Source of the DNA: UBA1275 sp038124025
GTDB taxonomy: Bacteria; Bacteroidota; Rhodothermia; Balneolales; Balneolaceae
DNA length: 64,000 nt
Direction of reading: 5' to 3'
Assembly: GCA_038124025.1 (NCBI GenBank)
Contig: JAYPBC010000010.1
Coordinates: 4,685-68,684 of the forward strand
The translations under genes were made by a program, and so were the position numbers. Every line of letters begins with the position of its first letter. Position 1 is the first letter of the stretch. Below are positions 16,332 through 25,970 of the stretch, one piece after another. The notes beneath the pieces were generated by a model. That model made no database searches, was not told the origin of the DNA, and saw only the letters and a list, made by a program, of their open reading frames with translations.

Positions 16332-17924
16332 GTGAAATTGTTATTTGATATGCCCAAACAAACCTGCACACTACTCATTTTACTGCTTATTTTCACCATC
16401 CAAAGCAGCCTCTCAACTTCACATGCTCAAAGTACATCAACCAGTTATAGCTTAATAACCTATAATGTTGAGAATCTGTTTGATGCCGACGGTGTGGCCG
16501 TTTATTCTGATTATCTACCAACCGACCGCCAAGGGAATTCTCAATACACACCCGCAGACGTTCATACCAAAATTAGCCATATCATAGAAGTGCTCAAGGC
16601 ATATGAAAATGGGGAAGGTCCGGATATTGTTACGCTAGTCGAGTTAGAAAGTGATCATACCCCGAGGGATCATGGACTTGTGGACCCAGCTGATTTTTTA
16701 GGTCAGTACGCCTACACTACTCTCCAGCGTATGTTGCACGAAGAGTTTGACGAAAAAATTGCGCAATTGCCATCTGAGTGGTTACTGCTTAAAGGAATGC
16801 AGGATGCGCTCTTAGGGCCATATGAATTGGAGGTAGGGGAGCCAAACCTAGGGTCTTCGGGCAAGCCAGAAAGTGTGCAAAAAAATGTTGTCTATTCTAA
16901 ATATCCCATTCTACGTGAGAAAACTCGTGTACACCCTACCGAACGTGCCCGTCCAATTTTAGAGGTCTGGATAGATTTGGAGGGAGATGAGCTAGGAGTT
17001 TTTGTGAATCATTGGAAGTCTGGGGCTAGTAGTGAAGAAATGGAAAAGGTGCGAGTTGGAAATGCAAAGGTGCTGAAAGGCAGAGTTGACGAGCTTTTCG
17101 AAGAAAATCCTATGGTTGATTTGGTCCTCGCCGGTGATTTTAATGCCGATTACAATCAAAAAACAAGGTATGGATTCGCCGAAACGGCCTTGCAGGATGT
17201 TATGCAGGTACAAGGGGATGAAGCCTTAGTAGTCGATGCCACTCTGCAAAGACAACCCCAATGGTACAATTTGTGGTACGAATGGCCTACCGAAGAGCGT
17301 GGATCGGATACCTATCGAGGGTATTGGGGTACTCTTATGCAGCTCATTATTTCTAACGGAATGTATGATGACAAGGGGCTTTCGTATGTAAATCAAAGCT
17401 TTAAGGTGGATGATTTTGGATTCAATACCTATTCAGTTTCGGGCATGCCTAAACGGTGGTCTTCGTTTGGTACAGGTAGTGGATATTCGGATCATTTACC
17501 TTTATCTATGATCATTACCAAAGCTAAAGAAGCCTTTAAAGGTCCATATAGTTCTAATGATGACCAATTATGGAAACCTATTGCTGTGGAGTATACACAG
17601 CCTGAAGAATTGCTGGATTCTCAAGCCTTTGAAACTGGGGAGGCTTATAGTGAAATGCGCTATTATGATCAGTATTTTAAGCTCGAGGGCGAATTAAATA
17701 CCCAAGGGAATATCGAGATCCTGGGAAATCAAATCGACGTGTATGCCCCGGCTTTTAATTTTGCTGATTTTGCCAGTGAACTAATCCAGCAAAACCATGA
17801 GCAATCAACAAATACAGCGGATAGTATCCCAGTAGAGTTTATTGGAAGGTGGTCTCAATATAGAGGCAATTGGCAATTTGTCATTGAATCGAAGACTTTT
17901 GTTCAGCCGCTGCCAATAAAGTAA
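16332..17924 (+). CDS. Secreted endonuclease/exonuclease/phosphatase (EEP) family protein
   Basis: This 530-aa protein begins at GTG 16332; an ATG six codons later (16350) is also possible. Either start gives an N-terminal signal peptide (TLLILLLIFTIQSS) cut after SHAQ. The EEP fold is shown by SLITYNVENLFD, TLVELESD, FVNHWKSG, VLAGDFNADYN and a final SDHLPLSM, which carry the metal-binding and catalytic Asn, Glu, Asp and His. It is probably a periplasmic or extracellular nuclease or phosphodiesterase. The C-terminal 130 residues after the catalytic His form an added domain I do not recognise. It lies 11 bp after pyrC. Confidence 0.87.
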   Translation: MKLLFDMPKQTCTLLILLLIFTIQSSLSTSHAQSTSTSYSLITYNVENLFDADGVAVYSDYLPTDRQGNSQYTPADVHTKISHIIEVLKAYENGEGPDIVTLVELESDHTPRDHGLVDPADFLGQYAYTTLQRMLHEEFDEKIAQLPSEWLLLKGMQDALLGPYELEVGEPNLGSSGKPESVQKNVVYSKYPILREKTRVHPTERARPILEVWIDLEGDELGVFVNHWKSGASSEEMEKVRVGNAKVLKGRVDELFEENPMVDLVLAGDFNADYNQKTRYGFAETALQDVMQVQGDEALVVDATLQRQPQWYNLWYEWPTEERGSDTYRGYWGTLMQLIISNGMYDDKGLSYVNQSFKVDDFGFNTYSVSGMPKRWSSFGTGSGYSDHLPLSMIITKAKEAFKGPYSSNDDQLWKPIAVEYTQPEELLDSQAFETGEAYSEMRYYDQYFKLEGELNTQGNIEILGNQIDVYAPAFNFADFASELIQQNHEQSTNTADSIPVEFIGRWSQYRGNWQFVIESKTFVQPLPIK

Positions 17925-17935
17925 GTTATGCTCCC

Positions 17936-18724
17936 ATGATTTTAGCTATTGAAAGTAGTTCTTCGGTATGTTCGGTTAGCTTGCAAACCAACTCTGGGAA
18001 TATAATTGATCGTTGGACCGAAGGACGAGCCGAGCATTCAAAAAAACTGGTGCCATTCATTGGTGAACTCTTGGAAGAGTCTTCTGGATCGGTGGAGAAC
18101 GGGTTGAGCTCACTGCAGAAAGTCATTATTAGTAATGGTCCTGGTTCATATACGGGCCTAAGAATTGCAGGAAGTGCACTAAGAGGTTTGTTATTTAACC
18201 AGAAAGTAGAGTTTTGGGCAGCCTCTACCTTAGCTAGCATAGCCTGCTCGGTGCTTCAGGAACAAAAGCCGTTTTCTGGTATATCAGACGCATCCTCGCA
18301 AGCAAAGACATTGTCACAAACAAAGGCGTCAGCTCAATCAGCAGGAGCAGTTATTCATTCCGTTATTGACGCGCGTGGAGGCTACAGTTACTATCAACCT
18401 TTTGCACTGGAAGAATCGGGCTTACGCATCCTTGCCGAACCCAAGAGGGTGGCCAACTCAACGGTGATTAATGCTTTGCATTCCAATGATCAGTCAGTTT
18501 TAGCAGGAGCAGGGTGGGTTAATTTTACTAAGGCACCAACTAGTTCAATACAGCTAGAAATGGAAGAGAAAAAGCAGTTCTTTCATGCTAGAAACCTTCT
18601 TACACTAGTTTGTTTACCCTCAAAAATAGGTCTTGAAATCGCAATGGTTGACAGGCTTGAACCCTATTACCTAGGCAATAATCAGGTCAACAACACTTAT
18701 ATACCCATCAGTAAAGAGACCTAG
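17936..18724 (+). CDS. tsaB: tRNA threonylcarbamoyladenosine biosynthesis protein TsaB
   Basis: This 262-aa protein of the ASKHA fold begins MILAIESSSSVCSVSL and carries the TsaB hallmark NGPGSYTGLRIAGSALRGL (about 63-81), followed by a VIDARGG-type segment. It supports TsaD/TsaE in making t6A at position 37 of ANN-decoding tRNAs. A Ser/Gln/Lys-rich stretch at about 110-135 is an insertion relative to short TsaB proteins. It starts 11 bp after the EEP gene and precedes accD. Confidence 0.9.
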   Translation: MILAIESSSSVCSVSLQTNSGNIIDRWTEGRAEHSKKLVPFIGELLEESSGSVENGLSSLQKVIISNGPGSYTGLRIAGSALRGLLFNQKVEFWAASTLASIACSVLQEQKPFSGISDASSQAKTLSQTKASAQSAGAVIHSVIDARGGYSYYQPFALEESGLRILAEPKRVANSTVINALHSNDQSVLAGAGWVNFTKAPTSSIQLEMEEKKQFFHARNLLTLVCLPSKIGLEIAMVDRLEPYYLGNNQVNNTYIPISKET

Positions 18725-18821
18725 TAAAGGATAAGGTGAGGAGTGCAATGATCACCTCGCTTTTAATTCCCTATTGACGCCAATATTCCCTATTTTCACT
18801 CAATTAATTGTACAGTACACT

Positions 18822-19667
18822 ATGGCTTGGTTTAAACGCAAAGACAACAACATTCAAACGGCCACCCCAAAAGAAATGCCGGAAGGGGTTTGGATAAAGG
18901 TACCAACAACCGGCGAAATGATCCATAAAAGAGAGCTTGAGCACCATTTATATGTAGATCCGGTAAGCGATTATCACTTCAAAATTGGATCAAAAGAGTA
19001 CTTCGACCTACTGTTTGATGGTGACTTTACCGAATTAGGGGCTGAAATTCTGTCAACGGATCCGCTGGCTTTTACCGATCGTAAGAAATACAAAGACCGA
19101 CTAGAGCAAAGTCAAAAGAAAACAGGACTCACAGACGCTGTTCGAATTGGAACAGGAGCTATGAATGGTATCTCCATTGTTGTTGGCTGTATGGATTTCA
19201 GTTTCATAGGTGGGAGTATGGGGTCTGTGGTAGGTGAGCGTTTGGGTGTGGCTATCGATTATGCCCGCGAGAAAAAAATACCTCTGATCATAATTTCTCA
19301 AACTGGGGGTGCTAGGATGATGGAGAGTGTACTAAGCTTGATGCAAATGGCTAAAACGTCGGCCAAGTTAGCTCAACTATCAGAGGCAGGAATTCCTTAC
19401 GTGTCGTACATGACCAATCCTACAACGGGTGGGGTTACAGCTAGCTATGCCATGCTTGGAGATTTTAATATCGCTGAACCTGGAGCTTTAATTGGTTTTG
19501 CGGGTCCACGTGTGATCCGTCAAACCATCGGACGTGATTTGCCCGATGGATTTCAGACCTCAGAATACTTATTAGAACATGGATTTTTAGATTTCATCGT
19601 ATCTAGAAAAGAGATGAAAAATAAACTTACTGAGCTTTTTGAGTTGCTAGGCTTCAAAGCCTCCTAA
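18822..19667 (+). CDS. accD: Acetyl-CoA carboxylase carboxyltransferase subunit beta, without zinc ribbon
   Basis: I chose the ATG at 18822 (281 aa, starting MAWFKRKDNN) over a TTG at 18774, because AccD of this group starts MAWFKR. The crotonase-like carboxyltransferase core is intact: GSMGSVVGERLG, SQTGGARMMESVLSLMQMAKTS, TNPTTGGVTASYAMLGD, and FAGPRVIRQTIG. The N-terminal zinc ribbon of E. coli AccD (four Cys in two CxxC) is replaced by VPTTG and VDPVSD, so all four cysteines are lost. I recall the same loss in Bacteroidota AccD. With AccA it transfers CO2 from biotin to acetyl-CoA. accA is not near. Confidence 0.95.
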   Translation: MAWFKRKDNNIQTATPKEMPEGVWIKVPTTGEMIHKRELEHHLYVDPVSDYHFKIGSKEYFDLLFDGDFTELGAEILSTDPLAFTDRKKYKDRLEQSQKKTGLTDAVRIGTGAMNGISIVVGCMDFSFIGGSMGSVVGERLGVAIDYAREKKIPLIIISQTGGARMMESVLSLMQMAKTSAKLAQLSEAGIPYVSYMTNPTTGGVTASYAMLGDFNIAEPGALIGFAGPRVIRQTIGRDLPDGFQTSEYLLEHGFLDFIVSRKEMKNKLTELFELLGFKAS

Positions 19668-19746
19668 TTGCTCAAGCTACTTAGCCATTAAGCATACCAA
19701 TTAATAGCTACAACCAAAGGTTCAGACCTTAGTTATCAGACCCGCC

Positions 19747-20754
19747 ATGAGATTTGCAGATTACGCTAAAATTTATGTTACCGCCGGAAAGGGTGGAGAT
19801 GGTTCTGCACATTTCAGACGAGAAAAGTATGTTCCTAAAGGAGGTCCCGACGGGGGTGATGGTGGAAAAGGGGGGGATGTAGTATTAGTGGGTAAGCATC
19901 AATTAAACACCTTGCTCGATTTACGCTACAAAAAGTATATAAAATCGAATAAAGGAGAGAATGGTGCAGGGAGTCGAAAAACGGGATCTTCAGGTGCGGA
20001 TACTCGATTGGAAGTACCCTTGGGGACTGTCGCTTTCGATGCAGATTCAAGAGAACGAGTAGGTGAAATTACCGAGGATGGCCAAGAATTAGTTATTGCG
20101 AAAGGTGGAAAAGGTGGTCTAGGAAATTGGCACTTTAAAAGTTCTACCCGACAAAGCCCTACTTATGCCCAAGAGGGTAAAGAGGGAGTAGAACGAACCA
20201 TTGAGCTCGAATTAAAACTCATCGCCGATGTGGGCTTGGTAGGCTTCCCAAATGCAGGTAAAAGCACTTTGTTATCGGTATTATCCGAAGCCCGACCAAA
20301 AATTGCAGACTACCCTTTTACCACCTTAGAACCAAACTTAGGTGTAGTGAGTTTTTCGGATTACCGTAGTTTTGTGATGGCGGATATACCTGGAATTATA
20401 GAAGAAGCTCACAAGGGAAAAGGATTGGGAGCGCAGTTTCTACGCCATATTGAGCGTAACAATGTGCTCTTATTTGTATTGAGTGTTGAAGCAGATGTTT
20501 GCTATGAATACGAAGCATTATTAAATGAATTAAAAGCTTACCGCAAAGACCTCTTAGATAAGCCCAAGATTATCGCTCTGTCTAAAATAGATATAAAACA
20601 AGACTTTAAGCTGAAAAAAGATTTGCGTTTGCCATTGGATATTCCCGTTATTACTATTTCCTCGGCCACTGGTTATGGCCTAGATCAGTTAAGAGAAGCA
20701 CTTTGGAAGGGAATACAACATGCAAGAGAGAAAGAGAACACAGAAACAGGCTAA
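19747..20754 (+). CDS. obg: GTPase Obg/CgtA
   Basis: This 335-aa protein has the N-terminal Gly-rich Obg fold (about 1-157, with GGDGSAHFRREKYVPKGGPDGG and GKGGLGNWHFK). The G domain follows: G1 GFPNAGKS, switch I with YPFTTLEPNLG, G3 DIPGIIEEAHKGKGLG, and G4-like SKID. It has no C-terminal OCT domain, which is common. Obg is an essential 50S-ribosome assembly and stress GTPase. Its last 35 bases overlap the start of dprA. Confidence 0.95.
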   Translation: MRFADYAKIYVTAGKGGDGSAHFRREKYVPKGGPDGGDGGKGGDVVLVGKHQLNTLLDLRYKKYIKSNKGENGAGSRKTGSSGADTRLEVPLGTVAFDADSRERVGEITEDGQELVIAKGGKGGLGNWHFKSSTRQSPTYAQEGKEGVERTIELELKLIADVGLVGFPNAGKSTLLSVLSEARPKIADYPFTTLEPNLGVVSFSDYRSFVMADIPGIIEEAHKGKGLGAQFLRHIERNNVLLFVLSVEADVCYEYEALLNELKAYRKDLLDKPKIIALSKIDIKQDFKLKKDLRLPLDIPVITISSATGYGLDQLREALWKGIQHAREKENTETG

Positions 20755-21760
20755 ATCTGCGTCTTTCACAGATACCAAGCCAAATAAATGGCGTAAAAAC
20801 GATAGTTCGAAAGACCTAGCTACGCTTGTAGCCTTACAGTCTATTAAGGGCTTGGGTAGCAGAAAGGTGGGGTGGTTACTCTCACAGCTCGAATCCCCCC
20901 ACCACATTTGGACGGCATCACCTGAGTACTGGGCGAAGGTAGGTGATCCAGAGCAAGCCCCTCATTGGCAGACAGCCATATGTAAGACGGAATATGAAGC
21001 TATTCGCAACTTTAATAACTGGAGTTGGGTGCGGCAAACTTTGGGTCGAACCCGAGATATGGGTTTAGAGTTGATACCCTATCGTGCTTTACTACTCCAA
21101 GCTCACCTTGGGCAGATAGTAGATCCACCCATAGTACTTTGGGTTAAGGGAGATCAGAGTCTGTTACATAAACCTATGGTTGCAGTTGTTGGAACTCGTC
21201 GCCCATCTGCCTATGCTCTGCGACATACTCAGAAAATTACCCGAGAGTTAGCCCAAAAAGGCTTTGTGATTGTCAGTGGTCTAGCTCGAGGGGTTGATGG
21301 GATGGCTCATTCTGAGTGCTTGCGCCATCAATTTCCCACCGTGGCTGTCATGGGCTGCGGGCTGGATCGAGTATATCCAAGTCAACACAAAGCAATGGCA
21401 CAAAAAATAGGATCGAAGGGTGGATTACTCCTCTCAGAATATCCTCCAGGAACCTCTCCTAGAGCTCACCATTTTCCGCAGCGCAATCGCATTATATCGG
21501 GCTTAAGTCAAGGTGTTATTGTGATGGAATCAGAGTTGTTGGGAGGTAGTATGCACACGGCTCACACGGCATTAAACCAAGGCAGAGAAGTGGCTGTTTT
21601 ACCTCAAAATTTAGATAATCCTAAAGGAGCTGGAAATATATCACTTCTGGTTGATGGAGCTGCTGGGCCATTCACTTCGGTCGATGCTTTCATAAATCAA
21701 TTACCGCCCAAGGGTGGACTTTCCCCTCAGTTTCCTCTGTCAATTGAAAATACAAGGTGA
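20720..21760 (+). CDS. dprA: DNA-processing protein DprA
   Basis: This 346-aa protein has a helix-hairpin-helix-like N-terminus (SIKGLGSRKVGWLLSQL) and the DprA Rossmann fold with VVGTRRPS, VSGLARGVDGMAH, GCGLDRVYPSQHK, SEYPPGTSPRAHHFPQRNRIISGLS and ESELLGGSMHTAH. It loads RecA onto incoming single-stranded DNA during transformation. The usual C-terminal winged helix is absent. The ATG at 20720 overlaps obg by 35 bp; the Lys-rich first 30 residues are not conserved in the family, so a downstream non-ATG start is possible. Confidence 0.92.
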   Translation: MQERKRTQKQAKSASFTDTKPNKWRKNDSSKDLATLVALQSIKGLGSRKVGWLLSQLESPHHIWTASPEYWAKVGDPEQAPHWQTAICKTEYEAIRNFNNWSWVRQTLGRTRDMGLELIPYRALLLQAHLGQIVDPPIVLWVKGDQSLLHKPMVAVVGTRRPSAYALRHTQKITRELAQKGFVIVSGLARGVDGMAHSECLRHQFPTVAVMGCGLDRVYPSQHKAMAQKIGSKGGLLLSEYPPGTSPRAHHFPQRNRIISGLSQGVIVMESELLGGSMHTAHTALNQGREVAVLPQNLDNPKGAGNISLLVDGAAGPFTSVDAFINQLPPKGGLSPQFPLSIENTR

Positions 21761-21767
21761 TAGGTCC

Positions 21768-23537
21768 TTATACGTCTAAATCGACAAGAATCGCATCAAC
21801 CCGTTGTTCCAGTATCCTCTCGGTTCGACGAAATTCTGACGCACTCACCAGCTGGGTATTCACCGAACAATAAAACTTAATCTTAGGCTCAGTACCAGAA
21901 GGGCGGGCAGAAACCACCGAGCCATCCTCGGTTATGAATTGTAGCACATTTGAGCTAGGGAAATTCATGCGTTCAGCCGTTTGATCCATTAAATTTTTAG
22001 CCTCGCCACTTGCATAGTCCTTCACTTCTATCACTTTAGAACCACCAAGATGAGAAGGAGGTGTTGTTCGAAATCCAGCCATCATCGCTTGAATTTCTTC
22101 GGCACCTGCCTTTCCTTTTTTTGTCACAGAAATCAACCGTTCCTTATAAAAGCCATGCTCCACATATAAGTTTATCAGAGCCTCATACAAACTAGAACCC
22201 TTGTCCTTATAATAAGCAGCCATCTCAGCGATCATCACAGCCGAGACTATCGCATCCTTGTCACGAACGTGATCGCCAACCAAGTAGCCATAACTTTCTT
22301 CCCCACCAACAATAAACTGCTCCTTACCTTCCAGTGAGCTCATAAGCGAGCCAATAAACTTGAAGCCAGTAAGAGTGTTGTAGCACGTAACTCCATAATG
22401 AGCCGCAATTGCATCCATAAGTTGAGAGCTTACTATAGTTTTTACAATGTATTCATTACCGGCAAAGCCCTTATTATTTTTCCATGCTTCGAGCATATAT
22501 CCAATGAGCAAACTTCCCGTCATATTTCCGTTTAGAAGGACCCATTCACCCTCGGTATCCGTAACGGCTATACCAATTCGGTCAGCATCTGGATCCGTTG
22601 CCATAACCAACTCAGCTCTCTCATCTTTAGCTTTTTCTAAGGCCATAGAGAGGGCTTCTTTTTCCTCAGGATTGGGATAGACAACGGTTGGGAAGTTACC
22701 ATCTACCATCATTTGTTCCTCTACCAATGTTACATTAGTAAACCCAAAAGCCTCTAATGCAGGGGGCACTAAAACCCCGGCAGTACCATGAATGGGTGAG
22801 AAAACAATACTTAAATCATGTTGACGCTTGATGGCCTCTTTGGAGAGAGATAGCTGAACTAACTCATCTATGTAGGGGGTGTCTATATCTTTTCCAATCA
22901 ATTGAATGAGTGCAGGGTTTGGCGTGAAATGGACCTCATCAATAGATTCGATAGAACGAACTTCTTCCATTACTTCACGGTCATACGGGGCTACCAACTG
23001 CCCACCATCGGCCCCATACGCCTTAAATCCATTATATTCTTTGGGATTATGGGAAGCCGTTAACACTACTCCACTCTGGCAACCTAATCGTCGCACGGCG
23101 TATGAAAGTTCTGGAGTAGGTCTTAGAGATTCAAAAAAGTAGACCTTAATTCCATTTGCTGAAAATACATCGGCAACTATTTGTGCAAGGCTATCAGAAT
23201 TATTTCGGCAATCATAGGCAACGGCTACCTTTATCTCTTGGTCTGCGTATGTTTTGTTTAGAAAGTTGCTCAAACCTTGAGTAGCAGCGCCAAAGGTATA
23301 TTTGTTCACACGGTTACTACCCACTCCCATAATACCTCGGAGTCCACCTGTGCCAAATTCTAAGTCTTTGTAAAAACTATCGCTGAGTTCTTCGATCTTT
23401 TTATGTTCAATCCACTTTACTATTTGTTCTTTGGTGTCTGTGTCATAGGAACCATCTAGCCATTTTTGAATGTTTGCAATGGTGGTAGCATCTAATTGGT
23501 TCTCTATGGCAGTAAATCCGGTAATGTTGGAAGACAT
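21768..23537 (-). CDS. pgcA: Phosphoglucomutase/phosphomannomutase (alpha-D-phosphohexomutase)
   Basis: I chose the ATG at 23537 (589 aa, starting MSSNITGF). A longer frame back to 23630 would add a hydrophobic leader and overlap the divergent gene at 23613. The phosphohexomutase motifs are complete: phosphoserine loop TASHNPKEYNG with Ser162, metal loop DPDADRIGIAV, sugar-binding GGEESYGYLVGDHVRDKDA, and phosphate-binding RPSGTEPKIKFY near the C-terminus. It interconverts hexose-1- and hexose-6-phosphates in the cytosol, feeding nucleotide-sugar and polysaccharide synthesis. Its length fits the PgcA/PGM2-like group. It converges with dprA with 7 bp between. Confidence 0.93.
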   Translation of the reverse strand: MSSNITGFTAIENQLDATTIANIQKWLDGSYDTDTKEQIVKWIEHKKIEELSDSFYKDLEFGTGGLRGIMGVGSNRVNKYTFGAATQGLSNFLNKTYADQEIKVAVAYDCRNNSDSLAQIVADVFSANGIKVYFFESLRPTPELSYAVRRLGCQSGVVLTASHNPKEYNGFKAYGADGGQLVAPYDREVMEEVRSIESIDEVHFTPNPALIQLIGKDIDTPYIDELVQLSLSKEAIKRQHDLSIVFSPIHGTAGVLVPPALEAFGFTNVTLVEEQMMVDGNFPTVVYPNPEEKEALSMALEKAKDERAELVMATDPDADRIGIAVTDTEGEWVLLNGNMTGSLLIGYMLEAWKNNKGFAGNEYIVKTIVSSQLMDAIAAHYGVTCYNTLTGFKFIGSLMSSLEGKEQFIVGGEESYGYLVGDHVRDKDAIVSAVMIAEMAAYYKDKGSSLYEALINLYVEHGFYKERLISVTKKGKAGAEEIQAMMAGFRTTPPSHLGGSKVIEVKDYASGEAKNLMDQTAERMNFPSSNVLQFITEDGSVVSARPSGTEPKIKFYCSVNTQLVSASEFRRTERILEQRVDAILVDLDV

Positions 23538-23612
23538 TGGCGTATTATTGATGACTAAGGGGAGACTATAAAATAATAAAAAGGATAGTAAAACGAGTTT
23601 GTATATTCCAAT

Positions 23613-24299
23613 ATGTTCATGGTTCAACATACATTATTATCTGATGATATTGCCCACGCAAGGTTTGCGTGTGATATTTCACGATGTAAGGGGGCCTGCT
23701 GTGTGGTAGGGGATGCAGGGGCACCCGTGTCCAGAAGTGAAGTAGCCGTACTCAAAAAGGCGTATTCCCAGCTCAAAGATAGACTTAGCGCAGAGTCAAG
23801 AGATAAGGTGATTGTCAATGGATTAATACAGGAATCAACAGATAAAAAACTTGAATTGTCATGTGTACGCTCAGGGGAATGTGTATTTGTGCAGTATACC
23901 GATACCGGTGTGGCTACCTGTGCCATACAAGATGCATTTTATAAAGGTGAATTTGATTGGGAAAAGCCCATAAGTTGTCACTTATATCCCTTGCGAATAA
24001 AAAAGCTTAGTGGTTTAGAATGGATTAATTATGAGTATATTCCATCACTTTGTTCCGCTGCGTGTGATCGGGCAGAAAAAGAAGGGATTTATCTTGCAGA
24101 TTTCTTGAAAAAACCATTGATTCGAAGATATGGAGAATCTTGGTATACAGAATTTGTTGCTGCTTGTGAGCACATTCGAACAATGAAAAAAGAATACTCA
24201 AATGAGGCTATAAATGAATTAAGTAGTGGTGAATTAACCAATAACAAATCCAGAGTAGAGGCTGAAAAAGGAGTTAACAACACGAGGCCTTCCACATAA
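23613..24299 (+). CDS. DUF3109 family cysteine-cluster protein
   Basis: This 228-aa protein has the DUF3109 pattern: ACDISRCKGACCVVGDAGAPVS near the N-terminus, then further cysteines in SCVRSGECVF, TCAIQDAF, ISCHLYPLRI and SLCSAACDRA. The spacing recalls the YkgJ/CxxCxxxxxCC zinc or iron-sulfur family. Its function is unknown. The start could be Met1 or Met3. The last 30 residues are Asn/Ser-rich and not conserved. It is divergent from the phosphohexomutase and 49 bp upstream of rpoN. Confidence 0.85.
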   Translation: MFMVQHTLLSDDIAHARFACDISRCKGACCVVGDAGAPVSRSEVAVLKKAYSQLKDRLSAESRDKVIVNGLIQESTDKKLELSCVRSGECVFVQYTDTGVATCAIQDAFYKGEFDWEKPISCHLYPLRIKKLSGLEWINYEYIPSLCSAACDRAEKEGIYLADFLKKPLIRRYGESWYTEFVAACEHIRTMKKEYSNEAINELSSGELTNNKSRVEAEKGVNNTRPST

Positions 24300-24348
24300 T
24301 ACAAGAGAAAAAAAAACACACACAGGGTCAAAATTTGTCACAAGCTAC

Positions 24349-25890
24349 ATGCTAAGGAATCAACAAAATTTAGGGCAACGACTACAGCAAGGGATGCAGC
24401 AAAAGCTCTCTCCCCAGCAACTGCAGTACATAAAACTCCTTCAGCTAACCACACAGGGTTTAGAGCAGCGAATAAAAGAGGAGCTTGAAACAAATCCTAT
24501 ATTGGAACAAGTTCAAACCGAAGAAGAGTGGAACCGTTCCGATCAGGATGGCATGGAATCCTCTCCCTTGGGTAGCTCAGACCTTGATTTGTCTAACGAA
24601 CCATCACAATCCTCTGAAAAAGGCTTAGAGAGCCTTGAAGAATACAAAGTGGATTGGGATACCTACCAAGACAATACAGAATATGATGGAGAAAGTTATA
24701 CCTATATCAGTGCTAGGCGGGAAGAATTTGATGATTTACCGGATCCCTATCATTCTACCTTATTAGAGGATTTAGAGCAACAGGTTAGTCTATTAGATTT
24801 AGCAGAGGATGAGCAATTAATTGCCGATCAAATCTTAGGGTCTTTGGATGAAGATGGTTATTTCAGAAGGGAAGCCATTGCAATAGCGGATAACATAGCA
24901 TTTAACCATGGAGTATATGTAGATGAAGAGGATGTGGAGGTGGTGCGTCGGAAAATTCAGCAATTGGACCCTTTAGGTATTGCTTCCAAAGATTTACAAG
25001 ATTGTTTGCAGGTTCAACTTGCTCACACTGATACCGACATGCCAGGAAAAAAATTGGCTCTGCACATTGTTTCGGATGCATGGAATCTATTTGAAAAAAA
25101 GCATTTTGAAAAAATAATGAGCCGGTTCGAAGTCTCAGAAGAAGAACTAAAGGCGGCTTTTAATGCCATACGGCGCATGGATCCTAAGCCAGGTGCTGTT
25201 CAAAATAAGGATGAACATAATAACCAATATATCGACCCTGATTTTGAGGTATACTGGGAATCTAATGACCATCAGGCTTCCAAAACTGGTGAGTTCATCA
25301 TTCGCTTGAATCAACGGAATGCTCCTCAGTTACGGATTTCACCGGATTATGAGGGTATGTGGTCGAATATTAAAGCGAAAGCAGAAGGTCCAGACCCTCA
25401 AACTCAACAGTTTTTAAAAACTAAATTAGATTCGGCTCAATGGTTTATTGAATCAATAAAACAGCGACAACGAACTCTGATGAACACAATGAAAACCATT
25501 GTCGCTTTGCAAGAAGATTTTTTTAAATATGGTGAGTCTTTACGGCCAATGATTTTGAAAGATATTGCTGAGCGTATAGGGATGGATATTTCTACTATTT
25601 CGAGAGTTGTTAACGGGAAATATGTACAAACTCATTTTGGAGTATTTGAATTGAAATATTTCTTTAATGAAGGCTTGGTCTCCCAATCTGGAGAAGAAGT
25701 TTCTAATCGAGAAATCAAGAATCTACTCCAAAAAATTATTGATAGTGAAGACAAGAAAAATCCGTTGAGCGATCAGGCTCTATCTGATGCCCTTAAGCAA
25801 GAAGGTTATGTGGTGGCTAGAAGAACGGTGAGTAAATACCGGGAGCAATTAAATGAGCCCGTTGCAAGATTACGCAAGCAAATCATTTGA
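24349..25890 (+). CDS. rpoN: RNA polymerase sigma-54 factor RpoN
   Basis: This 513-aa protein has all three sigma-54 regions. The Gln/Leu-rich activator-responsive N-terminus is at 1-50 (LSPQQLQYIKLLQL, then EELETNPILEQ). An acidic linker follows to about 130. The core-binding domain contains LDPLGIASKDLQDCL. The C-terminal DNA-binding region has a helix-turn-helix (DISTISRVVNGKYVQT) and ends with the RpoN box ARRTVSKYRE. It directs transcription from -24/-12 promoters and needs enhancer-binding ATPases, none of which is in this window. A candidate -24/-12-like site is noted upstream of grpE. Confidence 0.95.
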   Translation: MLRNQQNLGQRLQQGMQQKLSPQQLQYIKLLQLTTQGLEQRIKEELETNPILEQVQTEEEWNRSDQDGMESSPLGSSDLDLSNEPSQSSEKGLESLEEYKVDWDTYQDNTEYDGESYTYISARREEFDDLPDPYHSTLLEDLEQQVSLLDLAEDEQLIADQILGSLDEDGYFRREAIAIADNIAFNHGVYVDEEDVEVVRRKIQQLDPLGIASKDLQDCLQVQLAHTDTDMPGKKLALHIVSDAWNLFEKKHFEKIMSRFEVSEEELKAAFNAIRRMDPKPGAVQNKDEHNNQYIDPDFEVYWESNDHQASKTGEFIIRLNQRNAPQLRISPDYEGMWSNIKAKAEGPDPQTQQFLKTKLDSAQWFIESIKQRQRTLMNTMKTIVALQEDFFKYGESLRPMILKDIAERIGMDISTISRVVNGKYVQTHFGVFELKYFFNEGLVSQSGEEVSNREIKNLLQKIIDSEDKKNPLSDQALSDALKQEGYVVARRTVSKYREQLNEPVARLRKQII

Positions 25891-25916
25891 TTTTTTTATC
25901 TGTGCTAGGTCTAACA

Positions 25917-25970
25917 GCTGCATTAACCCGGCTCAAAGCTGCATCAACCCGGTTCATAGTTACATTAACC
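25917..25970. repeat. 21-bp tandem repeat, about 2.6 copies, between rpoN and the convergent gene
   Basis: Units begin at 25917, 25938 and 25959 (the third partial). Each begins GCTGCATYAACCCGG or a close variant. The array fills the 74-bp gap after rpoN and runs over the stop codon of the opposite gene. Units differ by a few bases, so the array is not recent. Confidence 0.7.
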
